From Simmondsia chinensis (lineage: Eukaryota; Streptophyta; Magnoliopsida; Caryophyllales; Simmondsiaceae): 64,000 nt of DNA. The position numbers and the translations under genes are program-made. The notes under the pieces were generated by a model. The model saw nothing but the letters and a program-made list of their open reading frames with translations, was not told the DNA's origin and searched no databases. Below are positions 1 to 11,900 of this stretch, piece after piece. Each line of letters starts with the position of its first letter. The first letter of the stretch is position 1. Where the stretch lies: assembly GCA_018398585.1 (NCBI GenBank), contig JAGTTD010000022.1, positions 11,137,501 to 11,201,500 of the forward strand, given 5' to 3'.

Positions 1-83
1 CTTATAGATCGGGATCAATGTGCTTTTCTTCCACTCATCGGGCATATTCTCCCCCCCTGAGGATTTGGTTAAAACAAGCCCCT

Positions 84-1197
84 GTATGGGCTCTCTGTAT
101 GGGCTAAAACAAGCCCCTAAACAATGGCACTAAAAGTTTGAACAAGTTGTTCTAAACAATGGATTCAAGATCAATAAATCGGACAAGTGTGTCTATAGCA
201 AGTTTGAAAATGACAAAGGAGTCATTATTTGTTTATACGTCGATGACATGTTGATTTTTGGTATCGATTTGAACAAGTAGAGAAAACTAAACAATTTCCC
301 TCGAGTAACTTTAATATGAAAGACGTGGATGAGGCTGAGGTTATTCTTGGTATAAGAATAATAAGGAGTGGTGATACACTAATCTTGACGCAATCTCACT
401 ATATTGAGAAAGTGTTGAAAAGATTTAACTTTGGTGCTTGTGCACCCGTGTCTACACCGATGGATCCAAGTACGGAACTTGTACCGAATGATAGTACTCC
501 AGTGGCACAATTGGAGTATGCCAAAGTCATAAGGTGTCTAATGTACGCTATGACTAGCACAAGGCCCGATATAGCCGTTACTGTTGGAAAGCCAAGTAGA
601 TACACCAGCAATCCAAGCAAATTACATTGGCATGCAGTACATAGAGTACTGAAATATCTCAAGAAAACCATGGATTGTGGTATCTCTTTTCAAGGGTATC
701 CTCCTATTTTGGAAGGATACACTGATGCCAGTTGGATCTCTGATGTGATAGATCACGCCTCTACAAGCGGGTGGCTTTGCTAGCTTGGTGGGGCTGCAAT
801 TTCTTGGGGTTCCAATAAACAGACATATATTTCAGATTCCACCATGGCAACGGAGTTTATTGCTCTTGCTTCTGCGACAAAACAAGTCGAATGGTTAAAG
901 GATCTCTTGTATGAGATTCCTTTGTGGCCTAAGCCTATCTCACCTATTTCTATCCATTATGATCGTCAGGCTATGCTTTCAAAGGCATATAGTGAAGTGT
1001 ATAATGAAAAGTCCAGACACATTGGTGTGAGACATAGTATAATGAGACAACTTATCAGAGAAGAGGTCATCACTGTGGACTTTGTGAGAATAATTCAGAA
1101 TCTAGCAAATTCATTTACAAAAAGTCTTGCTAGAGACTTGGTTTTAAGTACAAGTGAAGGGATGGGGCTGAAACCCGTCTATCTTAGTCACCCATGA
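84..1197 (+). pseudogene. Ty1/copia pol remnant: reverse transcriptase end and RNase H
   Basis: Broken 3' part of a copia polyprotein. Near 84-150 the frame reads SLYGLKQAPKQW, a hallmark of copia reverse transcriptase, and near 229-258 it reads LYVDDMLIFG with the YVDD catalytic motif. A stop near 279 and a frame change precede a 155-residue stretch (316-783: EAEVILGIRIIR, SYLMYA-like and YTDASW motifs) covering the RT thumb and start of RNase H. A TAG at 781 interrupts the frame, which resumes at 844-1197 (EFIALASATKQVEWLK, NEKSRHIGVRHS, ending EGMGLKP), the usual copia RNase H end. Family assignment is secure. The element is inactive and its 5' part lies outside the window. Confidence 0.9.
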
Positions 1198-1761
1198 TGA
1201 ACCCTCAACCCAACGCCTGGTACAACACTGGGTCTTAAGTTCAATGAGAGAGCTCAGTCACCCTTGTGACCGTAAGCACTAAAAGTAAAATTCCATCCCG
1301 GGTGTAGTGCTTGGTAGTCTGTGACAAAGAAATAAAGCGGATGAGCTTATGCTCTTAATGGACCCTAGTAAATAATTGAATGTCGTTTCGCAGGGACATG
1401 ATCAATGGGGTCTACCTATGTGAGTGTGAAGTTTGGCCACTTCAAGGAGTGATTTAATGACAAGGGTTTGACTCTGTAACACTCATGAAAGGTACAAGAC
1501 ACAAAGCCATAAATGTATCGGTCCGGAAGATGAGGCGTGTGTAGAGAGTACGTCTTGTGTGTGAAGATGCATTCAATTAGTCAAATGGATGGTATGGTTC
1601 AAAGCATAGTCTACTATTTCGTTCCGATTAATTGTAACGTGTCTTCACTAAGTGCGGGTTCAATCAAAAGACACTCTCATTTATGCATAAAGATTTCCTT
1701 TTATTTCGAGATGTTGTTATAGTAATATGAGAATAAATGTATTTTGAGAATGGTGAGGGAA
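1198..1761 (+). other. Copia 3' untranslated region up to the polypurine tract
   Basis: No open frame of note. This is the non-coding spacer that follows RNase H in copia elements. It ends in the purine-rich stretch ggtgaggga at about 1752-1760, directly before a TG dinucleotide that starts the LTR. Confidence 0.6.
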
Positions 1762-2410
1762 TGTTGATAATTTCCAAAATAAAGTGATTAATAAAGTGTT
1801 TTGAACTTGTTTATAATGTAATTGGATTGAGTATGGTGTGTGTCGACACACAACTCCACAGAAACGCTCTTGGGGGACTAAGTGTCAACACACAGATTCT
1901 ATGTGTCGACACATAGATCTTACAAAACCCCGTGTGTGAAGGTAAGTGTCGACATTCACTTTGACACACAATCTTACAGTACCCTGTGTGTTGATCTAAG
2001 TGTCGACATTCAGTTCGACACACAGTCTTACAGAACGCTGTGTGCAGGTCTGTGTGTCGACATTCACTTCGATATACAGGACAGTTTTGATAGTTAATTT
2101 GCGCAGTTAAAGGAATTTTTGGTGGTTGAATTGGTTTTTTGGGAAGAGATGTGTCCCTTCAAAAGGGACACTTGGTTTTATATATGTAGTCCCCACCATC
2201 TTGTTTGAAGATACTTGAAAAACATTTGAAAAATCATTCTCTAATCTACATCTCGTAATCCTTCCTTCCTACACATTATCTCACTTCGATTTTTGGTTGT
2301 CATTGTATCACCGAGACTATTTCACTACCCTTGAAATAAGTCTTAAGGACAGTGGTAGGCTACACGCCTTGACACCTGAGACCATTTTTCTGAGACCTGA
2401 TTTGTAAGAA
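1762..2410 (+). mobile_element. Copia 3' LTR (right edge approximate)
   Basis: Starts TGTTGATAATTTCC immediately after a polypurine tract and the copia 3' UTR. It holds a tandem array (1882-2090) and a TATA-like stretch ttttatatatg near 2173-2183 followed by a pyrimidine-rich leader, as expected for an LTR promoter. No second LTR is present in the window, so the right boundary is a guess at a CA near 2410. Confidence 0.55.
1882..2090 (+). repeat. 54-bp tandem repeat with TGTCGACA palindromes inside the copia LTR
   Basis: The motif gtgtcgacattc starts at 1946, 2000 and 2054, an exact 54-bp period. An earlier copy at 1903 is 43 bp long because an 11-bp piece is missing, and a partial unit starts at 1882. 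Every unit carries the self-complementary core TGTCGACA and most carry a mirror TGTG/CACA flank, so each can form a short hairpin. Confidence 0.85.
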
Positions 2411-2439
2411 CATATATGACATTCTGGACATTAGAAATA

Positions 2440-2825
2440 GCTTCCATCCTCACCTCACAAAATAAGAAGCAATCATTCGAGAACAATAGATGTGGGATGA
2501 TTGAGGCCGCTCCAGCAATTCTAATCCCAATGCCAGATTTTCCTCAGCTAGCCATGGCCTGGATTGTGTGCAAGAACATTGGTACATAAGATGAGCAGGT
2601 CGAAAGAGAGGGGTCTCCTTGTGTGAGGCCTCTGCTCAGTCTAAACTAAACCATAGGGGAATCCTCAATCAGAATGGAGAAAGATGGGGAAGAAACATAC
2701 GCAATGAACCAATCAATCTATCGATGCGTAAATCCTAGTTTATTCATGTCCTGGCAAAGAAAGTTCATTCCACTCTATCATGAGCTCTTTCCATGTCTAC
2801 CTAGCCATGTTTCCTACCAAAGGCC
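2440..2825 (-). pseudogene. L1-type LINE reverse transcriptase fragment
   Basis: On the minus strand the conceptual translation has short L1 RT blocks: AHDRVEWN (A-F-D-x-V-x-W region), a degenerate GLRQGDPLS region read as RRPLSFDLLILC, and IPHLLFSNDCFLFC in place of the usual FADD(L)xxF. Multiple stops and frame breaks. Only the RT core remains, with no endonuclease or zf-RVT region. It lies between the copia LTR and the last recognised GTPase exon. Confidence 0.6.
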
Positions 2826-2945
2826 ATCATTAGTGTAATGTCTGGCTCAAAATCAATTACGTGAACCCTGCTTCAGTTGGAGTTTGATGAAGGAAAATTG
2901 GCAGGAGAAAAAGCAAATATGAGCTTGTCCCTTATTCAAACTAAC

Positions 2946-5900
2946 CTGGGTATGGTCAGTCAAAAATTTCCTTTTCTGCATCTTGTCAATCTCAAATTCA
3001 CCAGATGCCGCCACATTGTCATCTTTGCTTGGTCCACAGAACTTTTGACGGGACCATTTTTTGTGTTCATCACTCAAATTAAGGATTGCCAGAAAATATT
3101 GGGCAAGTGCTTTTTCTCCAACTAAATCATCTCTAAGAGCTCCTGCATGAATAGAAGTGTAATGTGAGGTGCACCATATCCATAGAATCAATTTGCAATT
3201 TACAGTCATGTTGGAAGTAATATTTGTGGACGTTTAGGGGCAATCACATTAGGTTTTTAATACATTTTAATAAAGACACGTTATTGATGTTATGTTACCG
3301 TTAATGACATGGTGGACAAACTTAAAATGTATTAAGAAATGGCCATTATGTTACATAATGGCCTTTCTTTGACTCCATGAATTACCAAATCCAAGAGGTC
3401 CGGTCTAGCTTATCACCCTCCCCTTAGGTCCTGTTTGGCATCATTTTCTTTCTATAGTTTTTGGTTTTCAAAACTAGCTTTTCCAAGTTTGTGCTTTTTT
3501 ATTTTCTATTTTCAATCAAATTTGAAAAATATTAAAAATAAAAAACCAAAAATAAGAATAAAGCATTTCTAAAATATTGCCTTTAGTTTCTAAAAAACAA
3601 AAAGCGACACTAATCAGGCCCTTAATACCCTCTACAAAGTGGAATCAGTAAATACCACAAATCACAATGAAGAATCTATGATAAATAACACAGCTAATGA
3701 TAACTTCACTTGTCAAAGCTAGTTTTGAGTAGACCTCTATATCAATCATCTGAGGAGACAAAATTCCAGGCGTATCTAGCACATAAACATTGGGATGGCT
3801 AGCAACCTGAAAATCAGAACAACACTGTTCACTATTTCATAATGCAAAAAAATGTAGGAAAATGCTATATTCTACCTAGAGGTGTAAACGAGCCGCATCA
3901 AGCTGAACTCCCCTTGATCAAACTTGAGCTTGATAAATCGAGTTCGAATTTTAGCTTTTATTGACCTTTCAAACCTTTGTTCAAACTCAGCTTGATAAGA
4001 TATTAGTGTGTTCGATACTTGGCCTGAATAAGCTCATTAGCCTGATCAAGTAGAGTCAACCACATTATTGAGCCAAGCCAAGCTCATTATCAAGCCAAGT
4101 CAAGCTCATTACCGAGCCGCGCTATTTAAGTTACTATTGAAGCATTTTCAAGCTAATATTGACCATCTACGAACCTCTAAGGAGCTCTTAACAAACACTT
4201 ATAGAACTCTTATTGAGCTCTTAACGAGGCCTTATCAAAATATTCGTGATCATTAACGATTCAAGCGCTTCCTATTCGAACTCAACTTGTTAAACTTATT
4301 GAGCCTGCTCGAGCTTGGCTCGATAAGTTATTGAGCCCCTAAAATGAACACAAACGAATCCCAATCGATTTCGAACACAAGTTATTCATCGAACCTTTGA
4401 TTCTTAATACCCCTATAGTACCCAATTTTGGGATACCAATTTGTGCCCCATAAATGTGGTAAGAAATTATTGGATTGAAAAAATAACTTTAAATTTTTAC
4501 TTTCTTCATAAGCTAATGACTATGACTGTATGTCATATTTATTGGAAATACAAGTTGGGCCCCTAAATTAGGTACATATAGCACTGCTCTAAATGTAAGA
4601 TAATATTTAGGATTATTTACACCAAAAGTCCATGTATTCTCTTATTATGTCAATTTAGTCATTGTACTTTTATTTGAATCAATTTAGTCTCTCTATAATT
4701 TATATTGTGTCAATTTAGTCATTTGATCAAATTCAAATTAAGTTCTTGACATAATTTTTAAGGACATAATCATGTTAGATGCAAGTAACCCACTACAAAT
4801 CCACCCATTGACTCAATTGAACCCATTACCATGGCTAAACCATTAAAAATTTCATTAACAATTTAACATAAATTTTATCCTAGGGACAAAATTGACACAA
4901 TACCAATTGTATAGAGGCTAAATTGACACAATTAGAAGTATAATAACTAAATTGACACAATGGACAAAGTACAGGGACCTTTGGTGTAAACAACCCTAAT
5001 ATTTATTGGACACACAAGTCGGATCTCCAAATTAGGCAAATATAGCACTGCGCTAAATGTAAGATAAAAAAATCTTAGGCTTTGAGAGTGACAAAGCAAC
5101 CTTCAAACTGGTGATATTCTTTGTATCCCCGGGAGATGGAGTCACAACTACATGCTTTAACTTCCCTTTCTCTGAAATCAAATAAGGATATTAATGATTC
5201 TATCTTTTTCCGTTCAAATTTTTGCAAACGTAAAGTTTAAAAGTAACCTATGTTCTGTGGAACCCAACATGGTTTCACACCAAGACCATGACTGGGCACA
5301 ATTGTAAACCACCATTTGATTACATGATAATAACAAGGGCAAGAAAATAACTAGTGACAAGACTGACTAATATTTTCGTAAAGACAACATCCAAAAAGCC
5401 AGCAGAACTTGCTCCTTTCCTTTCCCATTTTATAACATGGTTAGGGGAGGGCGGAAGGGGAGGGCCATGAATTCACTTGTGAGTGAGAGAAATACTATAA
5501 GTACAATGATTTTTTGCCACATCATTGGCTGTACAAATTGGGTACCTAAATTTGGCGCATTTAGCATTTGCATTACGGATTTGAGCCAGATGTTAGGTAT
5601 TGCCTATAACACTCCACTTCCTTGACCCCGCGACTAGGATATGGTTCATGGGGAGGATATGATTATGCAACTGAAGTGGATTTCTAGTACCTGCAGCACT
5701 AATTCGCCCAATTTGATGCAAAGAGTTTGAGATGGCCGACTTTCCAACATTAGGAATTCCAGCCAACATCATTGTGATTGTATGTCTTCCTGCATCTGCC
5801 TTCTGCAATGCTCTGACTTCTCCTTCTATAAAGTTTAGGAACTGTCAGATATAAACTATTGTCAAATGCACTTATAGCGTGATAGAATAGGTTGTAAGTT

Positions 5901-8900
5901 GAATGATATGAGCCTATGATTTCATTTCTCCAAATAGATTCCGAACACATAAATACCGGTAAGTGCTAGATTAGACGCCGCGAGAAAACATTTTTTTGTG
6001 TGATCAACTTCAACCTCATCATACAGCAACATTGAAGGAACTAAATAAACCAAGAAAATGACATTTATTTTCATTTTAAAAGAATAAACCAGAAATCATC
6101 TAATTGAAAGTAACTAAAACATGCAAAGGAAAAAGACTTCTGTTTTCATATTGAAAAAGACCACACAGTGGACGAGTAAGTTAAAAGAAATTGTAACAAT
6201 AAGGGATATATAATGAAAAGGAGAGGCAAGAGACAATAACTAAATCGTATGTGCACTTCAATTTTATGAGTGGCCAATTGGTTGTCAATACAATGCTTTT
6301 CAGGCTTTCCATTGAAACACAAGCAACTAGGATAGAAAGACTAGTATACTATTGCTTAAATCAACATCTTAGTACATTAGATCATTTTCCTAAAGCATGC
6401 CATAAAACTAACTCAAATCCTTCTATTGGTTGCTCTATTGATTACTCCGATTTTGTAACTTCACCCCAACTATCCTGTAAAAACTAATATAGGTATGACA
6501 TCTCTACATTGAGAAATCTTATGGAAAGAAATGGATTTAAGATATCAAGTAATTCACCAAGATCAACCCGTCTCTCAACTCTCACATCAAGGATGGAAAT
6601 AGAGGCATTGAAGGCATGGGCGATTTGCTTTCTGTACAAGCTGTAACTGTCAAAGCATGCCTCTAGTTCACTTTCATCGCGAGAATTCAGTAAACTTACG
6701 CACACATGATCACACATGAACACAGAGAAAATAGCTCAGTTCAAGTCAAATTTTACCACTAATGACTTCGATGATAGAAAGGGTATAACTTATCCCCGTC
6801 GACTAGAAGGAAAGAAACTCAGCTTGCCTCTTATCACAAACAAGTGGATATCACCAGCGAGATCGAAAAACACTTAAGCTTCTAATCTATAAATTTTGGG
6901 CAGGTAAGCGGACTTTGGGACAAGAACCTAGGACCTATTGTTCTATTTTCCTCAACCTTACCACTGGCCTCATCAGCTTTCTATTAGATTCTGATTCTAA
7001 AGCCCAAATCCAATAGGAGACCAGTTACGCTTCTTCTCTCTTCATATCTTAAGTGGACCGACACCCTCATGAACTCAAAATAAATGGCTAGAGATTACAG
7101 TCCCAAGAAATAGTTGTGAGCTTTCGCAACTAATACCATTGCCAATTTACCCAGGAAAAAACTAATACAAACTACAACAATAACAAACATAGTGCCTCAA
7201 GGGCTCCCACTAATGCAGGGTTGAAGGGGGGAGGGGATGCAAGCAACCTTACCCCTCTAGGATGCTACCCCAAAGGGAGGCTATGTCCGAGGATCCTCAA
7301 CCTGAAAACCCAAAAAGCATAACAGCCATAGCGCAGAGTAAACATAAAGCAGCAATAAGCAATAAAGCCATAGAGTAACAAGCAATAAGGCAACAAATCA
7401 ACAGGAAATCAAAGCAACAAACACCGCATCACAAAGAAGCCTAGGGGGCTAAGACTAGTATATGCTTCTCTATTCTAAACCGCTTGATCGGCTACAACTA
7501 TGATAGCTCTCCACTTAGCTCTATCTAAGGTCATCTCCTCATTTAGGTTTAGGTAAGTGAGGTCGTGTCGAATCGTCTCCATCCAACTCTTCTTTGACTT
7601 GCCTCTCCCTCTCCTCCCATAGGCAGTATGGAGTTGCTCGTATCTCCTGACAAAGACAGCGATCTGTCTCCTCCGAAAATGTCCAAACCACCGCAAACTT
7701 TACTCCCTCAACTTATCCTCTATTGGAGCCACGCCCAATTTGGTTTTGATAACGTCATTTCTGACCTTGTCCTTACTTGTGTGACCACATATCATCTCAA
7801 CATCCTCATCTCCACCACCTGTAACTTCTGCATATGATATCTTTTAATTGGCAAGCACTCTGCATCGTGTGACATAGCTGGTATCACTACCATCTTGTCG
7901 TATTTTTCCTTTAATTTTAATGGGAACTTTCTATCGCATAGCACCGCAGAGGCCATCCTCCATTCAAGCCAGCCTATTTTAACCTCGTTGTTGACATCCT
8001 CATCAACTTCACCGTCTTGTTACACTTTGAACCCAAATATTTGAAACAATCTCTTTTCGGTATGGGCTTCAATCCAATCTTAATGTCTTCTATGCTTGGC
8101 CTGGTTGAGGTACAGAACTTGAATTCCATATACTTTGTCTTGGATGTTTTTAATCGTAAGCCTTTAATAAATTGGCAGGTGCTCTCAATTCTCAATTATA
8201 TGCATAATTTGGCCATGCTTTACAAGAAAACACGGACATCTTTTAGGATTCTTTCGTTTCTGGGAAGACATGCTCCCTAGTCATGCATGTCCTCATTTCG
8301 GATGGGATAGTATCCGAAATCATCAAACTTTTACCTCAACCTCTATAGAGGTGAAATACAACAATATAATTCCACGACTTTAGTTGTGCTTGTGTGTTCA
8401 TTAAGGCTTGCAGGTCACGTTGGGAGCCTATCGCATTAGCCGAGCTATGATTTGGGGAGTTAGTCTACCAAAGGCCAAAGATCTTTTACATCAAAATGCA
8501 TCTTTAACATCCTGACAAACAAAGACAATTCATGCCTCAAGGATCAAATTTAGATTGCAGAGAGTAAGGAGTAGATAGCTATAATCCAATGCAGCACAAC
8601 TTAGATGGATTCCCCTGGTTTTATGGTCTCGAATATTAGACTGCAAAAGAGTGAATAAAGGCATTTATTAGAGAGTTAATTTTAGGTTCAACTGTAGTTA
8701 TCAATATAAAAACTGATGAAACTGCTCGTACAATCAAATAAAATGGTATATAAAGCAAGCTACCAAGGATAGTACACTATCTAGAACAGAAGAATAGCTG
8801 CTTTCATTAAGGGAGGAGCTTTTTGTAACCCATTGCATTGGTTGAAGGGAAAAACAAGGAACAAATGGATTATGTAAAATGAATGGCTTGAAATGGATTA

Positions 8901-11900
8901 CTATAAATGAAAATTTTAATCAAACAGAACTTAATAATGCGATGAATAATGAAAAACTCAATGATTTTCGGAATTTTGATTACAAACAGGGGAGCATGCT
9001 TATAAAGAACTCTAATAACTCCTAAGCGTATCATCTGTATCTGGATGCCCTAACTTCTATGAGGCTCCCCCCCCCCCCCCCCCCAACCCCCCCAAAAAAA
9101 AAAGAGAAACCAACCATTCACCCTCTTTATCTACACATGTGACAGAGCTTGCCTGTTCTAACCAGCTACGGTATTCCTCCTTAGTTAAGTTCACTATTGC
9201 CTTTATTCAAACTGATTTTCCATCCTTGTAATAGTCTATGTTCATCCTTATCCCTTCTTTAGCACCCGCATATATCCTCCTCTTTTACCAACTCTCCGTG
9301 GAACTCCAATGCAAGCACCCAAAAGTCCTTGCAAGGTGAGCGTGCCCCTTCCGCACCATTTAGAATATCATCCCATGCATGGCTAAGTTAACGATAGGGT
9401 CCTTTCCCAACAAAAATGTATAAACATTCCATGAGGAAACCCCAAAAGATGCTGCATATGCAAATATTGAACAACAAATATTGGCTTTACCAAGTAATTC
9501 TGTTGTGCAGCAAGGATGCTTCCTAACTCTTGGTATGATATTCCCTCAAATTCTCCTTTAAAATAATAAAACCCCAACTCGAAAATAAACAGTGTGAATT
9601 GGTGCCCTAAGTTGCCACCCAAGTTCATTACCTTCCCATCTTGCTGTGAGAATACCAACTACAGCGAGTTAAAGATGGCATCTCCTTGTGGAAATCTGTG
9701 GGCTGCCAGAAAAGACAAGGATTGTCTTTAATTGCTTTTCTAGGTTGACATGATGAGGCACTAGCAAAATGAAGTTTAGCATTTCCATGTGTGGTTCCAG
9801 CACTTGGTGCGTTGGTGTGGAGGAAAGAAAATGGATTATATAGTTCCTCCTTAAGTTCATGTATCTCTTACACCAGTCATGTCATGGCCTCCACCACTGA
9901 CACAGCAGATTGGGCTGTGTTTCAATAGGGCAAAGAATGGGCTATGGTCAGATGTCAGGGTGTACAATTGGGAATAGATTAGTTACTGCATGGTTTATTG
10001 TGGAGATAGAATGATGTATTACGCGAGTGATTTTTAGGAACAGATGCAGGCCATGAGTTGAGGTGTAGGGTAAGGGACATATAGGGGGATAGGATGGTGA
10101 AGTGAATGGTAGGTGTTGGGGATTGAAGGATGGAGCATCAGTAGCACAGAACATTATTGGGTCTGATTATGTCTAGGCCAAGTGTGGGACATTTTCAAGG
10201 CTAGGGAAGGTAGCTGTGATGTTTTAAGGGTATGAGTTGTATAGAGAAGAATGAAGCACAGATGGTGATACTGATGGAGGCATGGATGTCATAGTGGACC
10301 CAAGGATTGTGTGTTCATGGTGTAGGATCAAGTGTAATAGTGTGAGAATAGTGATGTATAAAGAGGAACTGTGTGAGGATCATGGTAGATTAAATCAAGA
10401 TGAATCGTCAATAAAATGAATGATGAAATATTCCATGAATTGCAAAAGTTTGATCACAATCTCAAAGCACACTAGAAACAATTTCGAGGACTCCTAGGTA
10501 AATTATATGAATAATAAAATACTCAGTGATTCTCAGTTGTTCCCCTTCCTTATCCACTCACAGTGGATATAGCTTGCCTTGTCTGAGATTCCTCCTCTTA
10601 GCTTAGTAGATTATTCCCTTTATTCAAATTGATTTCCACTCCTTTCTTTCCTTGGTTGTGTACTCCTCTATGCTATCTTTCCCATATGTTTCCCTTCTAT
10701 TCCATCCACAGACATCTGTCTTTCTTGTCATCTTTGCATAGACTCTCATGTAAGCACATGGTCACGACCCCAAACATAGCAACAAAGGGCCAATGACTTA
10801 TAAGATAACAAGAGAACCAATGGTCATCATAGGTGAAATACTAAGAACCTTTATTCTAAATATGCTTTATAATACAACAGATAACACACGGTACAATCCC
10901 TTGGAGTTCAAAACTCAAACAAATGGCTAAGACTTCCAAAAGTAAACATATACTATATAACTGAACCGCTAACTCATAAAAAGTAAAACAAAGTCTTCTA
11001 AGGTTGTAACCACTTTAACCATGTAGAAAGTAAGTTTCTTGAACTTCTCGATCCAGCTTACCGTGCCTTATTTGAAATTGTTGAACAACAGGGTGAGCAT
11101 AAAGCTCAGCAAATAACAAATCCGTCAACAAAACAAGGATTACGCATTAGTTAAAATGCATTAAACACAATAAAACATAGCTAAAGTTGTTTACTAAAAA
11201 AATTAATTCCGAAAACTTAAGAACATATCAACTAAATTCTTAGGCCTTAAGCCTCTTAGTTGTAGCTGCATATAATCCCTACAACTAGGCTCAAATTGGC
11301 TATCATAATTGGGTCTCCGGGCAATTACAGGTTCTGAGGAATGTTCCAAATAGTGCACTAATAACAAAGATGGTATAATCCTCCATCAAGGGCTCAAAGA
11401 TGTCTTTCCCATCATAGTGGGGCACAACCCACAAAACAAAACATAAGAAATGTATTTCATATTTGCTCATCATAAATCATGATTGAAATCATATTTCCAA
11501 AACCATAAATCAAAGCAATATAACGTAACCCATGTTAAATTCCATATTCCACAAACTTAGTCAAACATGTTTGATCTCTTTTCAATTTCAAACATATAAA
11601 GGATAAACATGCGGTATACAAAACAAGTATTTTCAACAAAAAGTTAATGGGTATCTAAATGATAAATAGCCAAATAAAAAAATTTATATATTAAAATTAT
11701 TTTATATTAATAATTTAATTTTTTAAATACAAAAAACTCTCTCTCACCCCCTCACTCACTCTCTCTCTCTCCCTCCCACTGCCTATTTTGCAATGGATCT
11801 CCAACTGCAGGGGATCCTCCCCCCTTATTTTGAGAACTTAAGAAGTTATTAACATTGGTTATATTATATTGCTTTGATTTATGAAATTTCTTAACTAGAC

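Noticed and set aside
6484..6723. 79-residue minus-strand frame (ELEACFDSYSLYRKQIAHAF) as a gene or extra GTPase exon
   Set aside because: No matching part of the GTPase family, which is already continuous from exon 3 to exon 4, and no splice-phase support. Left unassigned.
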